From Candidatus Saccharimonadota bacterium (lineage in GTDB: Bacteria; Patescibacteriota; Saccharimonadia; Saccharimonadales; Saccharimonadaceae), in contig JAGCSL010000049.1 of the NCBI GenBank assembly GCA_017964115.1, positions 1-7,466 of the forward strand: a stretch of 7,466 nucleotides of DNA. Reading direction: 5' to 3'. How positions within the stretch are numbered: position 1 is the stretch's first letter; the number at the start of each line of letters is the position of its first letter. This document shows, in pieces, positions 5,758-7,466 of the stretch. Below the pieces are notes generated by a model. It was not told the origin of the DNA. It was given only the letters and a program-made list of their open reading frames with translations, and ran no database searches. The position numbers were made by a program, and so were the translations under genes.

Positions 5758-6384
5758 CTATAAATTTTCTAGCCAATTATCTAATTTTTTGATTCCGTCA
5801 TCCGTACGCGCCGTGGAACCAGACATGTTGAAGCCGTCGCCTTTTAAGGTAGCGCCAGTCATTTTAGATTTTAGGATATCGTAAGTGCCAGCATTGCCAG
5901 AACCCTCATGTGTATTAAACGGAATTACAGTTTTACCATTCCAATCATGTTTCTCGATAAAGTTATATACGACCATTGGCATATCGCCCCACCAAATTGG
6001 GTAGCCAAAGAAAATCGTATCATAATCAGTAATGTCTACGTCGCCAATATATTCTGGGCGTGCGCCGGCTTTACGTTCTGCGGTTGCACGTTCAATCGCT
6101 TCTTGGTAGACGGCTGGGTATTTGTCTTTTGGTTCGATCTTGAATTCATCGGCACTAGTTTTTGCGATGATTTCTTTGGCTAATAGTTCCGTGTTGCCAA
6201 CTTCCACAGTGCCAACGTTATAATTCTCGTCTGCACGCGAGAAATAGACGACTAAAGTTTTTCCGTTTGACATAGTTTGATTCTCCTTTTCTTCGGTTTG
6301 CTTGTTATTTAATAAAAACAAAGCCGCGCCGGCCGCACAAAGTACGGCGACGACGCTAGCTATGATGATTATTTTCTTTTTCAT
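5758..6384 (-). CDS. Membrane-anchored flavodoxin-fold protein (Flavodoxin_4 type)
   Basis: 208 residues. An N-terminal anchor (KKK, then a helix at about residues 5-26) and a short acidic linker are followed by a flavodoxin domain from about residue 40. TLVVYFSRADENYNVG (43-58) is the FMN phosphate-binding loop after the first strand. DYDTIFFGYPIWWGDMP (120-136) carries the aromatic residues that usually flank the flavin. NTHEGSGNAGTYD (157-169) is the third loop typical of this subgroup. The role would be one-electron transfer or quinone/disulfide-type reduction; the partner is not visible. The anchor residue Cys16 sits in AVLC, a poor lipobox, so a helix anchor is more likely than a lipoprotein. 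Met38 (ATG at 6273) has its own strong ribosome site and would give a soluble 171-residue flavodoxin, whereas the site before 6384 is weak. It is last in the operon and ends at a hairpin terminator. Confidence 0.9.
   Translation of the reverse strand: MKKKIIIIASVVAVLCAAGAALFLLNNKQTEEKENQTMSNGKTLVVYFSRADENYNVGTVEVGNTELLAKEIIAKTSADEFKIEPKDKYPAVYQEAIERATAERKAGARPEYIGDVDITDYDTIFFGYPIWWGDMPMVVYNFIEKHDWNGKTVIPFNTHEGSGNAGTYDILKSKMTGATLKGDGFNMSGSTARTDDGIKKLDNWLENL
6283..6287 (-). promoter_or_regulatory. Internal Shine-Dalgarno AGGAG inside the flavodoxin gene
   Basis: The minus strand reads AAAAGGAGAA, with AGGAG ending 9 bases before an in-frame ATG at 6271-6273 (Met38). Initiation here would produce a soluble flavodoxin beginning MSNGKTLVVYF, the usual position for unanchored family members. 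Confidence 0.5.
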
Positions 6385-6402
6385 GCATACTATCTCTGGT
6401 TA

Positions 6403-6585
6403 TTAAAATCTGGCGCATAGTTCGCAAACTGCTTTTCTTGATCTTCTTCGCTCATCGTAAATGCCACCAAATAGGACGTTATTGGAATAGAGCAAGAACT
6501 CGCCCATCATTGGCCGGCAGGTAATATTCGGCGCTTCCGACAGTTGCTCTAAGATAAAATCGCGATATTCTTTGGTGCTTGCCAT
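6403..6585 (-). pseudogene. TfoX/Sxy N-terminal domain, truncated after about 43 residues
   Basis: The first part is a clear TfoX_N domain start: MASTKEYRDFILEQLSE, CRPMMGEFLLYSNN and FGGIYDER match the family's opening helix and first strands. Normal domains run about 95-105 residues, but this frame turns into basic low-quality sequence (RRRSRKAVCELCARF) and stops at residue 60, so the second half of the fold is missing. The neighbouring frame across the same bases reads MSEEDQEKQFANYAPDFNNQR from 6455 and stops at 6390-6392, a more protein-like tail. An internal deletion that joined the TfoX start to another gene's tail, or a frameshift, would explain this. The start lies 1 base after the GyrI-like stop, with AAAAGG upstream, so it is translationally coupled. 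A short functional product cannot be excluded. Confidence 0.6.
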
Positions 6586-6586
6586 A

Positions 6587-7219
6587 TTATGCCTTTTTAA
6601 TTGGGTGCCTTATTACGGTCTTAAGTTTACTCACGTCGCATTTTCTGGGATCGCTTAGATAAATTTCATGATGATATCTAGTGTTAGTTATGTCTAGCTT
6701 GTAGCCGTTATCTTCGGCGAATTTGTGCATTAACTCAACTATTGCCGGCTCGTCATCGTAACTTCCGATATGCATACATTGAACGCATAAACCCTCGTCA
6801 TAAGTTAGGAACTCTACTCTAGAGAAATCTTGTTTCTTTTTCTTGGTAGCTTCAGCTATCGCCCATTCGAAGTCGGCTTTCGTAACAAAGTCTGGTAAGC
6901 GAATAATGGAGATGAAATTTAATTGCTCTTTATGGTCGTAATCTATGCCGTCTTTACCATATTGCCACCAAAAGCCCTCTAGCGGCGGTACGACATATTC
7001 AAAGAACCCATCTATTTTATGATCACCCTTATAACTCATCTTTATCGTATAGGCGACTCCGTAAAGTAATCCAAGCGTATTTTGATAATCGCCATTTTCT
7101 TCATTAGGATTTCCTTTACCTCTAACGGCGATGTAGTTCATCTTCGGAACATCAATAATACTCGGTTTATTCTTCGGTAAGTAGTACTCTTTGTATTCCT
7201 TTTTAAAATCGAAAGCCAT
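6587..7219 (-). CDS. GyrI-like small-molecule-binding domain protein
   Basis: 210 residues, nearly all one GyrI-like (SOUL/BacR-type) domain of the COG4832 kind, which lacks a DNA-binding part. Seen: MAFDFKKEYKEYYLPK at the start, MNYIAVRGKGNPNE (27-40), FFEYVVPPLEGFWWQ (72-86, aromatic pocket residues), EGLCVQCMHIGSYDDEP (142-158), and HHEIYLSDPRK (183-193), with the Glu that is conserved in this fold. Related stand-alone GyrI-like proteins bind hydrophobic small molecules, and some have been described as hydrolases of cyclopropanoid toxins, so a detoxification or binding role is likely. AAAGGA 5 bases before the ATG and a TGGTATAAT promoter support this start. It is the first gene of the three-gene minus-strand operon. 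Protein families of this and the next two genes are common in Firmicutes, so transfer is possible. Confidence 0.9.
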   Translation of the reverse strand: MAFDFKKEYKEYYLPKNKPSIIDVPKMNYIAVRGKGNPNEENGDYQNTLGLLYGVAYTIKMSYKGDHKIDGFFEYVVPPLEGFWWQYGKDGIDYDHKEQLNFISIIRLPDFVTKADFEWAIAEATKKKKQDFSRVEFLTYDEGLCVQCMHIGSYDDEPAIVELMHKFAEDNGYKLDITNTRYHHEIYLSDPRKCDVSKLKTVIRHPIKKA

Positions 7220-7236
7220 ATTAGTCCTTTGTATTA

Positions 7237-7245
7237 ATTATACCA
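7237..7245 (-). promoter_or_regulatory. Extended -10 promoter (TGGTATAAT) of the GyrI-like/TfoX/flavodoxin operon
   Basis: The minus strand reads TGG-TATAAT, the same nine bases as in the tRNA-Lys promoter. Predicted transcription start is about 10 bases before the ATG at 7219, leaving a short leader with AAAGGA. The -35 region (A-rich) is weak. Confidence 0.6.
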
Positions 7246-7277
7246 TTGACATTGTATTTCTTTTATTTTCTCCATTG

Positions 7278-7466
7278 TCATTGTTTTAAGCCTCTCTGGC
7301 TCCAGTAAGGCCATATATTCCCAAAAGTTCGAATCTCTTTGCCTGTATATGTATACCTCAGAATGTGCAAGGCATCAGGACAGGGTAGTCTTTCTTAGGG
7401 ATAACCTTGATCTTCGCAGTGTATTCGGGGTGGTCAATACGCCAGTCCACCACCATGCAAAGCCGA
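7278..7466 (-). pseudogene. Possible gene remnant running off the right edge
   Basis: One minus-strand frame enters from the edge, has an ATG at 7456, and reads MVVDWRIDHPEYTAKIKVIP, then KKDYPVLMPCTF, before TGA at 7358-7360. The frame offset by one base continues without a gap as LRYTYTGKEIRTF and WPYWSQRGLK, ending at TGA 7278-7280. Both halves look protein-like, so a single-base loss near 7361 could have split one gene; equally the real product may be a short protein whose start lies beyond the window. No family is recognised. The rest of the interval between 7246 and 7277 is AT-rich and shows nothing. Confidence 0.3.

Noticed and set aside
6330..6340. Lipoprotein signal (lipobox) at Cys16 of the flavodoxin
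   Set aside because: AVLC lacks a small residue before the Cys; a plain helix anchor fits better.
7327..7335. GTTCGAATC, which resembles a tRNA T loop
   Set aside because: The flanking T stem has a mismatch and no matching acceptor or anticodon arm is found upstream; the bases fall inside the possible gene remnant.
7358..7360. TGA read as an amino acid (recoded UGA as in some CPR lineages)
   Set aside because: TGA ends the methyltransferase gene at 3547-3549 and no intact gene here needs an in-frame TGA; the reading after this TGA is also no better than the shifted frame.
7250..7466. Plus-strand frame open for 72 codons to the window edge
   Set aside because: It is the codon-aligned antisense of the minus-strand remnant, has no ATG before about 7348 and no ribosome site, and reads unlike a protein.

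Overview
The window is a compact piece of a low-to-moderate GC bacterial genome, with intergenic gaps of zero to a few dozen bases. It uses the standard stop codons: TGA ends the methyltransferase gene and tryptophan is read from TGG. The content suits a Saccharibacteria-like (Patescibacteria/CPR) genome: a SipW-type signal peptidase, several unassignable small membrane proteins, a membrane-anchored FAM173-like methyltransferase, and promoter hexamers sitting directly in front of start codons. That placement is inference; a Firmicutes-like donor or host cannot be excluded for the right-hand genes.

Left block (1-1722, + strand): the 3' part of a SipW-like signal peptidase I gene is followed after 3 bases by a gene for a two-helix membrane protein resembling the DUF5305 family. 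The pair looks like a processing module for exported proteins. It meets, stop codon to stop codon, a minus-strand UlaG-like metallo-beta-lactamase-fold hydrolase gene (1723-2331). That gene is divergent, across 47 bases holding two facing promoters, from a plus-strand gene for a 392-residue single-pass membrane protein of unknown role (2379-3557).

Centre (3547-5552, - strand): reading from 5552 leftward come a 174-residue soluble protein, a 311-residue membrane protein that shares its N-terminal domain with the first and adds three transmembrane helices, and a FAM173/ANTKMT-like lysine methyltransferase. The first two are tandem paralogues with a 4-base gap. The methyltransferase most likely starts at 4050, because the longer start at 4065 overlaps a perfect TATAAT.

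Right (5592-7466): a tRNA-Lys(CUU) gene with a near-consensus promoter faces a minus-strand operon made of a GyrI-like domain protein, a truncated TfoX/Sxy N-terminal domain, and a membrane-anchored flavodoxin. A hairpin with T-runs on both sides separates the tRNA from the flavodoxin gene. The last 247 bases carry the GyrI-like promoter and then a broken or short reading frame running off the edge.

The most notable points are: three genes with a -10 hexamer ending 6-7 bases before ATG (candidate leaderless mRNAs); the tandem paralogues as a possible undescribed two-component membrane system; a flavodoxin gene with a second internal start behind a strong Shine-Dalgarno; and the FAM173-like methyltransferase with its corrected start.
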